Shown here one piece after another: positions 63,102-64,000 of a stretch of DNA of 64,000 nucleotides (position 1 is the stretch's first letter; each line of letters starts with the position of its first letter). Under the pieces are notes generated by a model, which worked only from the letters and a program-made list of their open reading frames with translations, searched no databases and had not been told where the DNA came from. Source of the DNA: Segatella baroniae DSM 16972 = JCM 13447 (GTDB lineage: Bacteria; Bacteroidota; Bacteroidia; Bacteroidales; Bacteroidaceae); assembly GCF_000426585.1 (NCBI RefSeq), contig NZ_AUFQ01000007.1, positions 62,001 through 126,000 on the forward strand, written 5' to 3'. The position numbers and the translations under genes were made by a program.

Positions 63102-64000
63102 TTATTCCCAGCCCGGATTCTGCCGAATGCCGCGGTTGATGAGTGTTTCGTTCAGCGGGAACGGCCACACGAACATGTGGTTGTCGGGCTTGATGTCCAC
63201 ACTGAAGCCGCCGGCATAGAACGACGCCGGCACCTGGTAGTAGCCGTCGGCACCTTGATAGGGACGTTTGCCCACACCTTGCTTCCACCGGCGCAGGTCC
63301 CAAAGGCGGAAACCTTCAAACGCCAGTTCGCGTGCGCGCTCGTTCTTGATTTCTTCATAGAGCTTCTCGCCGGTGAGATCGGTCGCTGAAAGGCCGCGCG
63401 ACGCACGCAATTCATTGAGATATTTCAGGGCGTCGTCCGTGTTGTTCAGTTGACAGGCGGCCTCGGCCGCGATGAGATATTGCTCTGCGATGCGGAAAGG
63501 TTTGGGCGCTTGGTTGCCGTTGGGCACGTAACCGCCCCAGTGGGTGCTGGTCAATGTGGCGTAGTTGGGGTTGCCCTTGAACTTTGAAATGACGTAAAGT
63601 TGCGTCGAAACGTTCATGTCGTTCACCGTTGTTTTCACAAATTCAAAGAGCGAAAGGGCACGATGGTCCTTCCCATTGGCAAAGAGCGTGTTCATCACCG
63701 TTTGTGTAGGAACGTACGGAGGCTTGTTGTAGTCGCCCATTCTGTCGGGTTGGTTGGCTTCATCCCAATAGGTCGTGGTGGACAAGTCGGCACCATAGAG
63801 AGGCGTGGTGGTCGGGATTTCATTCTCCTTCGCCACGTAGGGCTGCCATATCTGTTCGGCTCCGTTGTCGTAGAACCACATCTGCGCGAAGGCGTCTTCG
63901 CGAGGATCGATCCGGTTGTGGGCGTCCAGTTGGGCGACATAGGGCGCAATCAGGGGATAGACGGCTTTGTCGATGAGCTGCCTTGCCTCCCGAAAGGCAT
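63102..64000 (-). CDS. SusD/RagB family lipoprotein, C-terminal part (runs off the window)
   Basis: The last 299 codons of a nutrient-binding SusD-like protein; the frame is open to the window edge, where the N-terminal part lies. Typical C-terminal elements are RIAEQYLIAAEAACQLN, LNELRASRGL, ERARELAFEGFRLWDLRRW and a final NRGIRQNPGW. A SusC-like transporter is expected upstream, outside the window. It heads the visible part of the operon with the BACON protein, protease and PorV-like barrel. Confidence 0.93.
   Translation of the reverse strand, partial: AFREARQLIDKAVYPLIAPYVAQLDAHNRIDPREDAFAQMWFYDNGAEQIWQPYVAKENEIPTTTPLYGADLSTTTYWDEANQPDRMGDYNKPPYVPTQTVMNTLFANGKDHRALSLFEFVKTTVNDMNVSTQLYVISKFKGNPNYATLTSTHWGGYVPNGNQAPKPFRIAEQYLIAAEAACQLNNTDDALKYLNELRASRGLSATDLTGEKLYEEIKNERARELAFEGFRLWDLRRWKQGVGKRPYQGADGYYQVPASFYAGGFSVDIKPDNHMFVWPFPLNETLINRGIRQNPGWE

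Overview
The window is chromosomal DNA from a member of the Bacteroidota, most likely Prevotellaceae. Three things point there: promoters of the TAnnTTTG (-7) type, often with TTTG about 19 nt upstream; SusC/SusD outer-membrane pairs, BACON-domain and lipobox lipoproteins, a PorV/PorQ-type barrel and a protein with a type IX-like sorting tail; and family versions of FtsL, MraY, EF-P and GlsB/GlsA. The DNA is GC-rich and most codons end in C or G. That is why many long antisense reading frames exist; they were discarded. No CRISPR array, prophage or insertion sequence was seen.

Layout. 1-4.6 kb: DUF4292 lipoprotein, TPR protein and dUTPase (minus), with a divergent dGTPase. 4.6-7.3 kb: a long palindromic repeat, a small outer-membrane barrel, and the two glycine-lipid acyltransferases glsB and glsA. 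7.3-24 kb: a complete division and cell-wall (dcw) cluster, mraZ-rsmH-ftsL-ftsI-murE-mraY-murD-ftsW-murG-murC-ftsQ-ftsA-ftsZ. A row of MraZ-type boxes precedes it and intergenic repeats interrupt it in several places. 24-29.3 kb: a SusC/SusD pair without enzymes or regulator, whose susC carries a 13-G tract. 29.6-34.8 kb: M20 deacylase, acyl-CoA synthetase, release factor 2, a tiny membrane protein and a CYTH protein. 34.9-37.2 kb: Na+-dependent transporter and a helix-hairpin-helix membrane protein. 37.3-41.2 kb: ddl, an RluA-type pseudouridine synthase, a PASTA protein and rpmH (minus), with efp divergent. 41.4-44.6 kb: glycosyltransferase, radC and murF. 44.9-54.7 kb: a glycerol-3-phosphate locus (glpABC, glpT, a second GlpT-like antiporter, a HAD phosphatase and a metallophosphoesterase). 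54.7-57.2 kb: a secreted esterase, a sugar-kinase-like protein, tRNA-Pro and tRNA-Phe. 57.5-64 kb: a minus-strand operon with a partial SusD, a BACON lipoprotein, a subtilisin-like protease and a PorV/PorQ-family barrel.

Two themes stand out. First, the gaps between genes hold several families of dispersed repeats. The most striking is a degenerate array with a period of about 22 bp and a core like GCAACCGCTGCCCTTTTG, seen at five places over 50 kb, with a possible sixth relative. A second family (AATGTGAARTG-like words) overlaps stop codons and even the presumed rsmH start. Second, the last operon joins a SusD-type uptake protein, a surface protease with both a lipobox and a type IX-like C-terminal domain, and its own PorV/PorQ-like barrel. 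It looks like a self-contained protein-degradation and uptake system.
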